A DNA stretch of 64,000 nt from an uncultured Methylobacillus sp. (GCA_946478865.1 CAMLDO010000011.1:7131-71130), one strand, 5' to 3'. Counted from the first letter of the stretch, positions 48,382 to 57,592 are shown. A program made the numbers and translations. The notes: generated by a model from the sequence alone, not told the origin.

Positions 48382-50099
48382 ACGACTTCCTTCACTTCCG
48401 GCGCATTCTCGGGCGGAATCACGACGTTGTCGCTCGGCGCATCCTGCGGTACGGCAAGCTGGCGCAGCGCGCCGGACATCACGTTGCTGAATACCGGGGC
48501 TGCCACGGTGCCGCCGTAATACTGCCCATTGCTCGGCTCATCGATCATCACGGCGATGATGAGGCGCGGATTGGAGGCTGGCGCCATGCCGACAAAGGAC
48601 GATACGTAACGGTTCGCGGCATAGCCGCCCACATCCAGCTTGTGCGCGGTACCGGTTTTGCCCGCCACGCGGTAGCCCATGACTTGGGCGCGCGGCGCCG
48701 TTCCGCCGGGCTGAGTCACCGTCTCCAGCATGTCGCGTACGCTGCGCGCAGTGTCCGCTGAAAATACCTGCTGCCCCACCGGCGACTCCTTGAGCTTGAG
48801 CAGCGACACCGGCTTGATCTCGCCGTCGTTGGCGAACACGGTGTAGGCGCGCGCAAGCTGCAACAGGCTGAGGCTGATCCCGTGGCCATAGGACATGGTC
48901 GCCTGCTCGATGGGACGCCAGCTCTTGTAGGGGCGCAGCTTGCCCGCGGCCTCGCCCGGGAAGCCGATGTTGGCCGGGCTACCGAATCCCATTTGGTTGA
49001 ACACGGTCCACAGATGCTGCGGCGACATGCTGAGCGCCATCTTGGCCGCCCCCACATTGGAAGACTTCTGGATCACTTGCGACACCGTCAGCAGTCCTTG
49101 CGGGTGCGCATCGTGAATAGTCGCGCTGCCGATGCGCATGTAGCCCGGCGCGGTTTCGATATGCGTGTCGGGCTTGAACTGGCCGGACTCGATCGCAGCC
49201 GCCGCAGTAATGGGCTTGAGCGTCGATCCCGGCTCGAAAATGTCGACAATCGCGCGGTTGCGCGATTTTCCGGCGATCTTGACCGGATTGTTGGGGTTGT
49301 AGACCGGTTGGTTGGCCATCGCCAGCACTTCGCCAGTCTTGGCGTCCATGACGACGATAGCGCCCGCCTTGGCCTTGTGCTCTTCGATTGCGCGTGCGAG
49401 CTCGCGATGGGCGAGATACTGGATATTGCGGTCGATGGACAGCGCGAGGTCGCGCCCGTCCTGCGGAACCTTGACAGTTTCGAGGTCCTCGATGATGTGT
49501 CCGCTACGATCCTTGAGCACATGGCGGCTGCCCGGCCTGCCCGACAGCCAGTTCTGGAACACCAGTTCCATGCCTTCCTGACCCTTGTCTTCGATGCCGG
49601 TAAAGCCCACGATGTGAGCCGTCACTTCTGCTGCAGGGTAGTAGCGGCGATACTCCCGCTGCATGAAAATCCCCGGTACATCCAGCTGCATCACCTTCGC
49701 CGCATCGGGCGGCGGCAGGCGACGCTTGAGGTAAACGAAGTTACGATCCTTGGACAGTTTTTTCTGCAGATCGGCCTGCTTGACGCCCAGCAGTTCCGAC
49801 AATTTCTTGAGTTTGCTGCCATCGATTTCGACATCCGGCGGGCTCGCCCAGATGGATTCCACCGGCGTGCTGATCGCAAGCGGCTCGCCGTTACGATCGG
49901 TGATCATGCCGCGATGGGCAGGCAACGTGAGTGTGCGGCTATAGCGCGCATCGCCCTCCTGCTGCAGGAAATCGGTATGCATCGCCTGCAAGTAAACCGA
50001 GCGCCCAAGCAGCACCGCAAAGCCGCTCAGCACGCTGAGCAGCAGCACCCGGCGGCGCCAGGAGGGAAACTTGATCGGGAGACGGTTAGCGCGGTTCAT
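48378..50099 (-). CDS. ftsI: Septal peptidoglycan transpeptidase FtsI (PBP3)
   Basis: A 573-residue class B penicillin-binding protein: N-terminal membrane helix (about 17-36), pedestal domain, and transpeptidase domain with active-site serine in EPGSTLKPITA near residue 295, SSN near 350 and KTGTAHK near 480. It cross-links septal murein and pairs with FtsW. ATGA overlap with ftsL. Confidence 0.97.
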   Translation of the reverse strand: MNRANRLPIKFPSWRRRVLLLSVLSGFAVLLGRSVYLQAMHTDFLQQEGDARYSRTLTLPAHRGMITDRNGEPLAISTPVESIWASPPDVEIDGSKLKKLSELLGVKQADLQKKLSKDRNFVYLKRRLPPPDAAKVMQLDVPGIFMQREYRRYYPAAEVTAHIVGFTGIEDKGQEGMELVFQNWLSGRPGSRHVLKDRSGHIIEDLETVKVPQDGRDLALSIDRNIQYLAHRELARAIEEHKAKAGAIVVMDAKTGEVLAMANQPVYNPNNPVKIAGKSRNRAIVDIFEPGSTLKPITAAAAIESGQFKPDTHIETAPGYMRIGSATIHDAHPQGLLTVSQVIQKSSNVGAAKMALSMSPQHLWTVFNQMGFGSPANIGFPGEAAGKLRPYKSWRPIEQATMSYGHGISLSLLQLARAYTVFANDGEIKPVSLLKLKESPVGQQVFSADTARSVRDMLETVTQPGGTAPRAQVMGYRVAGKTGTAHKLDVGGYAANRYVSSFVGMAPASNPRLIIAVMIDEPSNGQYYGGTVAAPVFSNVMSGALRQLAVPQDAPSDNVVIPPENAPEVKEVV

Positions 50100-50356
50100 G
50101 GGGCCACGATCTGGATGCGGGCCGGTTCCGGCACCTGCATGTGCAAATGATTGATAGCGATCTGCTCGATGCGCGAATGCATGGCCCAGGTGCTTTGCTC
50201 AAGTTGAAGCTGGCCCCACTCGATGTCGTACTGCTTGGCGAGATCCTGCTGTTGCTGCAACTCGATATAGAGCTTGCGCGCCTTGTGCTGGGAGGTGATG
50301 GTACCCATGGCGCACGCGAGCAGCGCGGCGAACAGGATCAGGTTAAGCTTGGTCAT
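50096..50356 (-). CDS. ftsL: Cell-division protein FtsL
   Basis: An 86-residue bitopic protein: helix at about residues 3-20, then a coiled coil with heptad leucines ([19 protein letters not shown]) and a short hydrophobic end. FtsL joins FtsB and FtsQ to activate FtsWI. Sequence is poorly conserved in this family; position between rsmH and ftsI and the architecture support the call. Confidence 0.92.
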   Translation of the reverse strand: MTKLNLILFAALLACAMGTITSQHKARKLYIELQQQQDLAKQYDIEWGQLQLEQSTWAMHSRIEQIAINHLHMQVPEPARIQIVAP

Positions 50357-51318
50357 GCCGCCTCCGTGCGTTCAGCCACGCGCAGGACCGCGCTGCGTGA
50401 GCGCGGATTGGCCGCGATTTCAGACTCGGACGGGCGGACGGCCTTGCCGACCGCCATCATGCGGGACGGCGGCAGTTCACTGGCACGCACCGGGAACCGC
50501 GACGGCAGGTCGTCACGATCCTGCTGCTCGCGGATGAAGCGCTTGACGATGCGATCCTCCAGCGAATGGAAGGCGATCACGGCCAGACGCCCATGAGGCG
50601 CGAGCATGTCGGCGCATTGGGGAAGCGTCAGCGACAATTCCTCAAGCTCCTGATTGACGAAAATCCGTAGAGCTTGAAATGTGCGCGTCGCCGGATCCTG
50701 ACCTGGCTCGGTTTTATGGACCGCGCCTGCCACGATCTGGGCAAGCTGTCGGGTAGTGCGGATGGCATTCCCCCCATCGCGTGCCGCAACAATCGCCCTT
50801 GCAATCTGTTTAGCAAACCGTTCTTCACCATATTCTTTAATGACCTCCCTGATTTGTTGTTCAGTCGCGGTCGCCAGGAAATCCGCCGCGGTTTGCCCCT
50901 TGCTCTGATCCATGCGCATATCGAGCGGCCCCTCGAAACGGAAGCTGAAGCCCCGCTCCGCCTCATCGATCTGCGGCGATGAAATGCCGATATCCAGCAG
51001 AATGCCGTTCACCTTGCCTACCCCAAGGTCGCCCAGCACATCTTTCATCCGGGAAAAGCCGCTGTGCACCAGCGTGAATCGCGCATCCTGTATCGCCTTG
51101 CCCGCTTCGATCGCGGCCAGGTCGCGATCAAGCGAAATCAGCCGCCCATGCGCGCCCAGTTTTGCGAGGATCGCGCGACTGTGGCCGCCCCGGCCGAAGG
51201 TACCGTCCACATAAATGCCATCCGGCTGTATGTTCAGCGCGTCGACAGCTTCTTGCAGCAAAACCGGGAGATGGGTGTATTCGGCGGTTGCGGGCGCTTG
51301 GCGGTTGCCAGCGCTCAC
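50353..51318 (-). CDS. rsmH: 16S rRNA (cytosine1402-N4)-methyltransferase
   Basis: A 321-residue SAM-dependent methyltransferase with [14 protein letters not shown] near residue 38, [18 protein letters not shown] near 110 and the C-terminal [13 protein letters not shown] and [12 protein letters not shown] blocks. It modifies the ribosomal P-site with RsmI (59 kb in this window, same nucleotide). The GTG start overlaps the mraZ stop (GTGA). Confidence 0.97.
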   Translation of the reverse strand: MSAGNRQAPATAEYTHLPVLLQEAVDALNIQPDGIYVDGTFGRGGHSRAILAKLGAHGRLISLDRDLAAIEAGKAIQDARFTLVHSGFSRMKDVLGDLGVGKVNGILLDIGISSPQIDEAERGFSFRFEGPLDMRMDQSKGQTAADFLATATEQQIREVIKEYGEERFAKQIARAIVAARDGGNAIRTTRQLAQIVAGAVHKTEPGQDPATRTFQALRIFVNQELEELSLTLPQCADMLAPHGRLAVIAFHSLEDRIVKRFIREQQDRDDLPSRFPVRASELPPSRMMAVGKAVRPSESEIAANPRSRSAVLRVAERTEAA

Positions 51319-51761
51319 AATGAGAAGCCTTCCAGCTCGGAGGGCAATGCCATGTCATCGCCCGCCATCGCTTGCTCCAGCTGCTTGCGCCAGCCCTCCA
51401 TGCTCCACAGCTCGAAATGGCTGCCTTGCCCGACCAGCATTGCCTGCTTTTCCAGCCCGGCAAACTCACGCAATACGGAAGAAACCAGCATGCGCCCAGC
51501 ACTGTCGAGTTCGACGTCTTCCGCATAACCCACCAGCAGACGTTGCATCTTGCTGGACTGCGGATCGAAGCTGGACAGCCCCATGATCTTGGCCTGGATC
51601 GGCTCCCAGGCAGGCTGAGGATAGAGCAGGAGGCAACGGTGCGGGTGCGCGGTCAATACCAGATGGCCGGCGCACTGGGACAAAAGGGCGTCGCGATGCT
51701 TGCTTGGTACACCAAGCCGGCCCTTTGCATCCAGATTCAGTGATGTCGCACCGCGAAACAT
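51315..51761 (-). CDS. mraZ: Transcriptional regulator MraZ
   Basis: A 148-residue protein with two AbrB-like swapped-hairpin repeats: [15 protein letters not shown] near residue 9 and [17 protein letters not shown] near 84, each containing the DxxGR core. It binds tandem TGGG-type repeats ahead of its own gene and regulates the dcw cluster. Four such repeats lie upstream (51820-51859). Confidence 0.96.
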   Translation of the reverse strand: MFRGATSLNLDAKGRLGVPSKHRDALLSQCAGHLVLTAHPHRCLLLYPQPAWEPIQAKIMGLSSFDPQSSKMQRLLVGYAEDVELDSAGRMLVSSVLREFAGLEKQAMLVGQGSHFELWSMEGWRKQLEQAMAGDDMALPSELEGFSL

Positions 51762-51819
51762 GAAGTCCTCTTAATGAAATAGGAGGGGGAATTGCCAGTC
51801 GCCCTTAGCATCAACCAGC

Positions 51820-51859
51820 AATCCCCACAAAAACCCACATTCCTCCACTGCCGCCCACT
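51820..51859 (-). promoter_or_regulatory. Four MraZ boxes at 10-base spacing
   Basis: On the minus strand the region reads as four consecutive decamers: AGTGGGCGGC, AGTGGAGGAA, TGTGGGTTTT, TGTGGGGATT. Three have the GTGGG core and one has GTGGA. Ten-base phasing and position directly ahead of mraZ match the known binding site of ring-shaped MraZ. Confidence 0.85.
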
Positions 51860-51885
51860 ATAGATAAAAAAAAAGCCAGTTGCAA
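51857..51885 (-). promoter_or_regulatory. Principal dcw promoter ahead of mraZ
   Basis: On the minus strand TTGCAA, 17 bases, TATAGT. The -10 overlaps the first MraZ box by three bases, and transcription would start within the boxes near 51850. The -35 lies in the loop of a terminator-like hairpin (51870-51894). Confidence 0.6.
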
Positions 51886-51894
51886 GGGCTTTTT
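51870..51894. terminator. Terminator-like hairpin overlapping the mraZ promoter
   Basis: AAAAAGCC pairs with GGCTTTTT around a 9-base loop, with T-runs following on both strands. It could block transcripts entering the dcw cluster from upstream; the stem has only three G-C pairs, so it may be weak. Confidence 0.45.
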
Positions 51895-52130
51895 GGTGAT
51901 TTTTCCTTTAGAAGTCAAAGAGTTACGTCATTTTATCTGGAAAATTTTTATCCTTTAAAATTAATGAGATAGAAAATTAACTGAAAGTAAGTTGTCAGCA
52001 GTCTCCCGCATCCCTTTAAATTGTCTGACCCCACCCATTTGGGGTATACGCTGCTCGCATAAAGTGACTTGCCACACCTCTTTTTCAGCGGTTTAATCGG
52101 GACCTTGCCGATGCAACGAGGAGAAGGAAA
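51895..52130. other. A+T-rich intergenic stretch before the Gfo/Idh gene
   Basis: No gene or credible small frame is seen. It is clearly richer in A+T than its surroundings. It contains an inverted repeat ACCCCA/TGGGGT with a 6-base loop (52028-52045) lying between a possible -35 (TTGTCT, 52021) and -10 (TATACG, 52045), a weak promoter-operator candidate for the rightward oxidoreductase gene. A ribosome site GAGGAGAAGG precedes the ATG at 52131. Confidence 0.5.
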
Positions 52131-53144
52131 ATGCCGGAAAACGAAACCCTGCGCTGGGGCATCCTCGGGGCCGCTCGCGTCAACGAGCGCCTGCTTCCCG
52201 CGATTGTGGAAGCGCGCAACTCCCGCCTTGTCGCGATCGCCAGCCGCCGCCCCGGCGCTGCCGCCGAAACCCTGCGCAAGTATGCCCCCGGCCTTGCTGG
52301 AGTGACCGAGCACGATACGCTTGAGGCGTTGCTGGACGACAGCAATGTACAGGCCGTGTATCTGCCGATGGCGAACCATGAGCATGCAGAATGGGCGCTG
52401 CGCGCGATCGAAAAAGGCAAGCACGTCCTGATCGAGAAGCCGATGGCATTGTCTGTCGCCGACATCGACAATATCGAACAGGCAGCAAAGAAAGTGAACG
52501 TGACCGTGATGGAAGGCTTCATGTACCGCTTCCATCCGCAGCATGCGCGCGTCAGAGAAATCATAGCCTCCGGCCAGATCGGCGAGATTCGCACCGTACA
52601 CGCGCACTATTCCTTCATGATGCGACCGGCCCGCATGTATCGCCTCGCTCTTGATGCAACGCTGGGCGGCGGCGCGATGTGGGATATCGGCCCTTATGCC
52701 GTCCACTCCTCCCGTCTGTGGTTCGACACTCCGCCCCAAGCCGTGACGGCGATCGCAAAATATGTCGACAGTGGCGCCGACATCACCACCAGCGGCATCA
52801 TCGATTTCGGCGACGGCCGCCACGCACGCTTCGATGTGAGTTTCGAATGCTCGCGCCAGTCCGAATACACCATCATTGGCACCAAGGGCGGCATCAAATG
52901 CCATGCGGCATGGCAATTGCCCGGAGACGTGCCCTTCATCTCCTGGTGGACGGATGACGGCCAGAACTGCACCGAGAAGCTGCCGGTGGCGAACCACTTC
53001 AACCTGGAGATCGAGCACTTCGGCGACTGCGTTCTGAATGGCGAGGCGCCATTGCTGAGCTTTGACGATGCGAGGGATAATTGCCGCACAATCAATGCAG
53101 CGTTGCAATCGGCCAGCGAAGGAAAAACCATTTTCCTTCGCTGA
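52131..53144 (+). CDS. Gfo/Idh/MocA-family oxidoreductase
   Basis: A 337-residue NAD(P)-dependent sugar dehydrogenase. The Rossmann loop is WGILGAARVNERLL, the EKPMALS motif near residue 103 is the diagnostic active-site segment, and GGGAMWDIGPYAVH near 182 places the conserved histidine. The pattern resembles dimeric-dihydrodiol/xylose dehydrogenase-type members. The substrate is unknown. It is followed 42 bases later by the coil-AsmA gene. Confidence 0.87.
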   Translation: MPENETLRWGILGAARVNERLLPAIVEARNSRLVAIASRRPGAAAETLRKYAPGLAGVTEHDTLEALLDDSNVQAVYLPMANHEHAEWALRAIEKGKHVLIEKPMALSVADIDNIEQAAKKVNVTVMEGFMYRFHPQHARVREIIASGQIGEIRTVHAHYSFMMRPARMYRLALDATLGGGAMWDIGPYAVHSSRLWFDTPPQAVTAIAKYVDSGADITTSGIIDFGDGRHARFDVSFECSRQSEYTIIGTKGGIKCHAAWQLPGDVPFISWWTDDGQNCTEKLPVANHFNLEIEHFGDCVLNGEAPLLSFDDARDNCRTINAALQSASEGKTIFLR

Positions 53145-53186
53145 TGAACGACATAACATACGCAGCATCAAGGAGCGACTAACGGC

Positions 53187-55985
53187 ATGGACCTGAGCAA
53201 AATCTACAGCAAGACCGGCAAGGGTACTCGTGCGTTGTCCGCCAAAGCCAAGGAGTTGCCCAAGCATGCACTCAAGGTGTTGCCGCTTATCGACAGTACC
53301 ACCAGCGTACGCGACATCCTCGCAAAACTCGGCAAATTCAGCGAAACCGACCTGCACATAGTCCTGACCCAGCTTGAAAGTGGCGGCTACATTCGCGCCC
53401 TGCAGGACGACAATTGGGATGCCGACAGCGCCCAGCCCGCCAACGCCTCCTCTATCGTCGTCGAGGAAGTCAGCCACGAAGACTTTTTCCGTATCGCGGA
53501 TGAGCCGCCTTCCCCAACCCCGACCGAGCCTCCGCAGACCGAACCGGAAGCCGAAGACGCCGCCCTCCAGCAAGCACAACGCGTTTATCAGGAGTTCGCC
53601 GAACGCCTCGCCAAGGAAACGCAGAAACAGACCGAACATGAAGCGCAGATAAAAGCGGTGGAAGCCGAGCGCAAAGCGCGGGAAGAAGCTGAAAGGAAGG
53701 CGACGGAAGAACGGAGCAGAATGGAAGCGGAAGCCGCCGCTGCGCGTGAGGCAGAGCGGCTCGTCAAGGCTGAAGAAGCACGGCAGGCCGAACTGGCAAA
53801 AATCCTGTTCGAAGCGGAACATGCCGCCCGGCTCGAGGCAGAACGCGTCGCACGAGAGAAAGCGGAGCGTGCTGCACGGCTGGCGGAGGAATCCCGACGG
53901 CGCATAGAGGCAGAGGCCAAGGAAGCTGCAGAAAAACTTGCGCTGGAAGAAGCGAAACGCAAGCTGCGCGAAGAGGAAGAGGCACGCAAGCAGGCCGAAG
54001 CAGAGCGCAAAGCGCGCGAAGCCGCCGAGAAACAAGCAAAAAAGGAAGAAGAGGCACGGCTCAAGGCCGAAGCCAAGGAAAAGGCGCGACTGGAAAAAGC
54101 GGCAAAAGAAGAGGCCGAGCGACAAGCGCGCGAAGAAGCGAAACAACGTGCACGAGAAGAAGAGGATGCACGCCGAAAGGCAGAAGCGGAACGCCTAGCC
54201 AGAGAGGAAGCCGAACGGCAGGCACGGCAGGAAGAGGAAGCCCGGCTGAAAGCTGAAGCCAAAGAGAAGGCACTGCTTGAGAAAGCGGCACAAGAGGAAG
54301 CCGACAGACTGGCGCGCGAAGAGGCAAGGCAGCGCGCGCAGGAAGAAGAGGAAGCTCGCCGCAAAACGGAAGCGGAGCGGATCGCCAAGGAAGAATCCGA
54401 ACGGCAGGCGCGGCGGGCAGAAGAGGCTCGGCTGAAAGCCGAAGCCGATGCACGCGCCGAAGCGGAAAAGCAGGCACGGCTGGCGGTGGAAGCACAGGCC
54501 AGAGCAGAAGCAGAGCAACGCGAACGCGAAGAACGGGAAGCCGCGCGCAAAGCGGAAGCCGAACGCAAAGCGCAACAGGAAGCGGAGCTTCAGGCACGCA
54601 GGGCAGAAGAGGCGCAGCGCAAGGCGGAAACCGCCGAAGCCAAGCGGCTGGCCAAGGAAGAGGCGCGCCGCGAAGCAGAAGCTCGCGCTCAATTAAAGTT
54701 GGAGCAGAAAGAGCGGGCACGCGCCGATCGAGTTGCAAGGAAAATAGCTGCCTCCCGGCAAAGAAAACGCACTTCAGAAGCAGGCAGCGGCCTCGCCAAG
54801 CTGGCCAAAGCAGTCCTGCTCTATCTGCCGCTCACTCTGGTATTGCTGATCGTCGCCTTGCACTTCGTCAACCTCGCCCCTTTTGCCGCTCCCGTCGAGA
54901 GGGCTGCGTCCACAAGCCTGGGCGAGCCGGTGCGTTTTGGCGAACTGCATGCCTCGCTGTTGCCGCAGCCCGAACTGCGCCTGACCGATGTACAAGTCGG
55001 CCAGGACAACGCGCTCCAATTCGGTACTGTTCACATCGAATTTGCGTTAGCCACCCTGTTCGAACCCACCCGCAGCGTGAACCGCCTGGAAATCGAGAAT
55101 GCCTCCCTGAGCGCGGCCGAGTTCGAACGTCTTCAACGCTGGTTCCACACATCGAGCAAGGCCCGGAAAGTCGAGATTTCCAACATTGCTTTCAAGAACA
55201 TTACCTTCGCGGTACCCGACCTCAAACTCCCGGCCCTCTCTGGAAAAATCGCGCTCGCGCCGGACGGCAGCTTTGGCACAGCCGATCTGGAAACGCAGGA
55301 AGGGAATTTGTCCCTGAAACTGCAACCCGACAACGGTTTCTGGAAATTCTCCATGGATGCGCGCGCATGGCAGCCGCCTCTGCGTACAGCCCTGAAATTC
55401 GATGAATTCCGTGCCGAAGGCATACTGCGAGGCCAGACTGCCCAACTGGAAACCATGGAAGGCAGCATTTATGCAGGCACATTCAAGGGCAGCAGCATGA
55501 TTGCGTGGAAGGATCGTCCTCGCATCACGGGACGTTTCGTCACAGAGAATATACGCCTGGAACAGGTAGTCGCCGCAGATGGCAACCCCCTAGGCATTGA
55601 AGGCGCGTTATCCGCCGACGTCACATTCAGCAGCGCCAGCGAGGATGTGCAAGGGCTGGCCGAATCCGTCGTCGCTAATGCGCGATTTACCGTGTCGGAC
55701 GGCAAGATTCAGGGTATCGACCTGTCCAGCAGCATGCTCCCTGCGAATCGCGAAAGAAGCACGCGCTTCGACAAGCTGACCGGCACGCTACAGTCGGATG
55801 CCGTTACGGCGCATCTCCGGCAACTCGTGCTCGAAAGTCCGCAGCTACGCGCACGCGGTCAGCTGGACGTAGGCAACAACTACGAAGTCAACGGCAAGGT
55901 GATGGCGGAACTGATGATTCCATCGCGCCGCATGCAGGCCAGTTTCGGCCTTGGCGGCAAGGTGGGAGATATGTGGATTAAATAG
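53187..55985 (+). CDS. Winged-helix-like / long charged helix / AsmA-like membrane protein
   Basis: A 932-residue protein of unusual build. Residues about 20-75 resemble the winged-helix module found in betaproteobacterial signalling proteins (LPLIDSTTSVRDILAKLGKF, then LTQLESGGYIRAL). After a Pro-rich linker comes a roughly 400-residue helix (about 130-530) made almost only of Glu, Ala, Arg and Lys, including a 62-residue tandem duplication. One transmembrane helix (about 540-562) follows, then a 370-residue beta-rich domain with AsmA-like patterns (LTDVQVG, AVDIEFA-like VHIEFALATLF, TGRFVTENIRLEQV). With no signal peptide, the helix should be cytoplasmic and the AsmA part periplasmic. Function is unknown; AsmA-like proteins act in envelope lipid handling. 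Confidence 0.85.
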   Translation: MDLSKIYSKTGKGTRALSAKAKELPKHALKVLPLIDSTTSVRDILAKLGKFSETDLHIVLTQLESGGYIRALQDDNWDADSAQPANASSIVVEEVSHEDFFRIADEPPSPTPTEPPQTEPEAEDAALQQAQRVYQEFAERLAKETQKQTEHEAQIKAVEAERKAREEAERKATEERSRMEAEAAAAREAERLVKAEEARQAELAKILFEAEHAARLEAERVAREKAERAARLAEESRRRIEAEAKEAAEKLALEEAKRKLREEEEARKQAEAERKAREAAEKQAKKEEEARLKAEAKEKARLEKAAKEEAERQAREEAKQRAREEEDARRKAEAERLAREEAERQARQEEEARLKAEAKEKALLEKAAQEEADRLAREEARQRAQEEEEARRKTEAERIAKEESERQARRAEEARLKAEADARAEAEKQARLAVEAQARAEAEQREREEREAARKAEAERKAQQEAELQARRAEEAQRKAETAEAKRLAKEEARREAEARAQLKLEQKERARADRVARKIAASRQRKRTSEAGSGLAKLAKAVLLYLPLTLVLLIVALHFVNLAPFAAPVERAASTSLGEPVRFGELHASLLPQPELRLTDVQVGQDNALQFGTVHIEFALATLFEPTRSVNRLEIENASLSAAEFERLQRWFHTSSKARKVEISNIAFKNITFAVPDLKLPALSGKIALAPDGSFGTADLETQEGNLSLKLQPDNGFWKFSMDARAWQPPLRTALKFDEFRAEGILRGQTAQLETMEGSIYAGTFKGSSMIAWKDRPRITGRFVTENIRLEQVVAADGNPLGIEGALSADVTFSSASEDVQGLAESVVANARFTVSDGKIQGIDLSSSMLPANRERSTRFDKLTGTLQSDAVTAHLRQLVLESPQLRARGQLDVGNNYEVNGKVMAELMIPSRRMQASFGLGGKVGDMWIK
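54045..54416 (+). repeat. Two-copy 186-base coding tandem repeat
   Basis: Residues 287-348 and 349-410 of the coil-AsmA protein are two copies of one 62-residue unit that opens EEEARLKAEAKEKA and closes ERQAR. The copies are about four-fifths identical; a partial third copy begins at 54417. The length is a whole number of codons, so repeat change would keep the frame. Confidence 0.85.
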
Positions 55986-55991
55986 AGTAAG

Positions 55992-56281
55992 AAAGAAGCT
56001 GGCCGGTAAGCCGGGTTCTGTCGTGGACAGTCATTCCTCTAGGCCTGCGGTTACCTGCAGGCTCAAGCAACCTACCCGCTGGCAGCGCGAGCCACGCCAT
56101 TGCCAGCCTATTTGGTCTTGCTCCGGATGGAGGTTACCGCGTTTCACCGTAACTTAATACGCTCGTCTCTGTGGCCCTATTCCTCGCCTCACGGCGTACG
56201 GCCGTTAGCCGTCATCCTGCTCTGCGGAGCCCGGACTTTCCTCCCCCCGCTTGCGCGGGCGGCGACTGTCTGGCCAGCTTC
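55992..56281 (-). ncRNA. rnpB: RNase P RNA, bacterial class A
   Basis: About 290 bases. On the minus strand the RNA starts GAAGCTGGCCAGACAGTCGC, contains the universal GAGGAAAGTCCGGGCTCC block (P4, CR-I) and ends with ACAGAACCCGGCTTACCGG, which pairs back with the start. It is the catalytic RNA of RNase P, which removes tRNA 5' leaders. It lies 17 bases after the aminotransferase gene on the same strand and runs into the convergent AsmA-like gene. Ends are approximate by a few bases. Confidence 0.96.
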
Positions 56282-56287
56282 GCCGCT

Positions 56288-56293
56288 ATTTTA
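56288..56293 (-). promoter_or_regulatory. -10 element of rnpB
   Basis: TAAAAT on the minus strand ends 7 bases before the 5' end of the RNase P RNA. Any -35 must lie in the last codons of the aminotransferase gene and is not obvious. Confidence 0.45.
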
Positions 56294-56298
56294 ACAGC

Positions 56299-57489
56299 TT
56301 AGGCAGCAGCGTATGCGCGCTCGGCAGCATTAACCGAAACACCCGCCTCCACTTTGCGGCCCTGTGCGGCCAGCACGGACTCCAGCGCCTTGAGGCAAGC
56401 CTTCACGTTTTCCGGTGTGGAGCTGGTGCCCATGAGGCCGATGCGGAAGATCTTGCCCGCGAGATCGCCCAGGCCGGCACCAATTTCGATGCCGTGAATA
56501 TTCAGCATGTCGGCGCGAACTTGCGGTTCGCTGATGCCCTCCGGCACGACCACGGCATTGAGTTGCGGCAGACGGGATTTCTCCTCGACCAGCAGTTCCA
56601 GCCCCAGCGCCTGCAAGCCAGCCACCAGCGCGAGGTAATTGCGGCGGTGGCGCGCCCAGGCAGCCTCCAGCCCCTCCTCGGCCAGCATCACCAGCGACTC
56701 GTGCAGCCCATATAGCGCATTGATCGGCGCGGTGTGATGATAAGTGCGCTTGGCATCGGACCAGTAGCCCAGTACCAGATTGAGGTCCATGAACCAGCTT
56801 TGTACGGGCGTGCTGCGCGCCTTCAGCTTGGCAACAGCGCGTTCGCCGAACGACACCGGTGACAGGCCAGGCGTACAGGACAAGCCCTTCTGACTGCCGG
56901 AGTAGATCGCATCGATACCCCATTCGTCCACCATGAGCGGCACACAGCCCAGTGAAGTCACCGCATCGACGATCACCACTGCACCGTAACGATGCGCGAT
57001 TTCGGTCAGCAACTTGGCATCGGACTCGACGCCAGTGGAGGTTTCGGCGTGCACGAAAGCGACGATCTTGGTATCCGGGTTCGCCTTGAGCGCATCCTCC
57101 AGCCTCTGCGGGTCGACCGCGGTGCCCCAGGCATCCTCGATCAGCACCAGCTCGCCGCGTGTACGTTTGACGTTTTCCACCATGCGGCGGCCGAACACGC
57201 CGTTGGAGCAGACGATGACCTTGTCGCCCGGCTCGACCAGATTGACAAAGCAGCTTTCCATGCCTACGGAACCGGGTGCGGAAACCGGGAAGGTCAGTGC
57301 ATTTTCGGTTTGATAGGCGTAGCGCAGCAGCGTCTTCATTTCCTCCATCATTTCGCCGAAGCGCGGATCGAGGTGGCCGACCGTGGGGCGCGCCATCGCA
57401 TCGAGCACGCGCTGATGGACGTCGGACGGACCTGGGCCAAGCAGGATGCGCTTGGTCGGCTGGAAGGAAGAGATGCGCGGTGCGCTCAT
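56299..57489 (-). CDS. Class V PLP-dependent aminotransferase (alanine/serine--glyoxylate type)
   Basis: A 396-residue fold-type I aminotransferase. LLGPGPSDVHQRVL opens the domain, VDAVTSLGCVPLMVDEWGID holds the PLP-ring Asp near 180, and SGSQKGLSCTPGLS near 200 contains the PLP lysine. The family covers alanine-glyoxylate and serine-glyoxylate aminotransferases, and which is meant here is unclear. GGAG 6 bases before the ATG at 57489 favours this start over a GTG four codons upstream. rnpB lies directly downstream. Confidence 0.88.
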   Translation of the reverse strand: MSAPRISSFQPTKRILLGPGPSDVHQRVLDAMARPTVGHLDPRFGEMMEEMKTLLRYAYQTENALTFPVSAPGSVGMESCFVNLVEPGDKVIVCSNGVFGRRMVENVKRTRGELVLIEDAWGTAVDPQRLEDALKANPDTKIVAFVHAETSTGVESDAKLLTEIAHRYGAVVIVDAVTSLGCVPLMVDEWGIDAIYSGSQKGLSCTPGLSPVSFGERAVAKLKARSTPVQSWFMDLNLVLGYWSDAKRTYHHTAPINALYGLHESLVMLAEEGLEAAWARHRRNYLALVAGLQALGLELLVEEKSRLPQLNAVVVPEGISEPQVRADMLNIHGIEIGAGLGDLAGKIFRIGLMGTSSTPENVKACLKALESVLAAQGRKVEAGVSVNAAERAYAAA

Positions 57490-57592
57490 GAAAGACTCCA
57501 CAAAAGAATTACGCGAAAGTGCAGGATTCTACCGCTTAAATTTTCGGAATCAACTTGAAAACCAATGAGTTATTCCATATCGCGAAAAGGCG

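Noticed and set aside
51948..54146. Leftward open frame of 732 codons, Phe/Leu/Gly-rich
   Set aside because: It is the complement of the Gfo/Idh gene and of the Glu/Ala/Arg-rich helix; the apparent Phe/Leu/Cys-rich product reflects reverse-complemented Glu and Lys codons.
54045..54416. CRISPR-like or non-coding tandem array
   Set aside because: The repeat is coding, in phase, without unique spacers, and part of a long charged helix.
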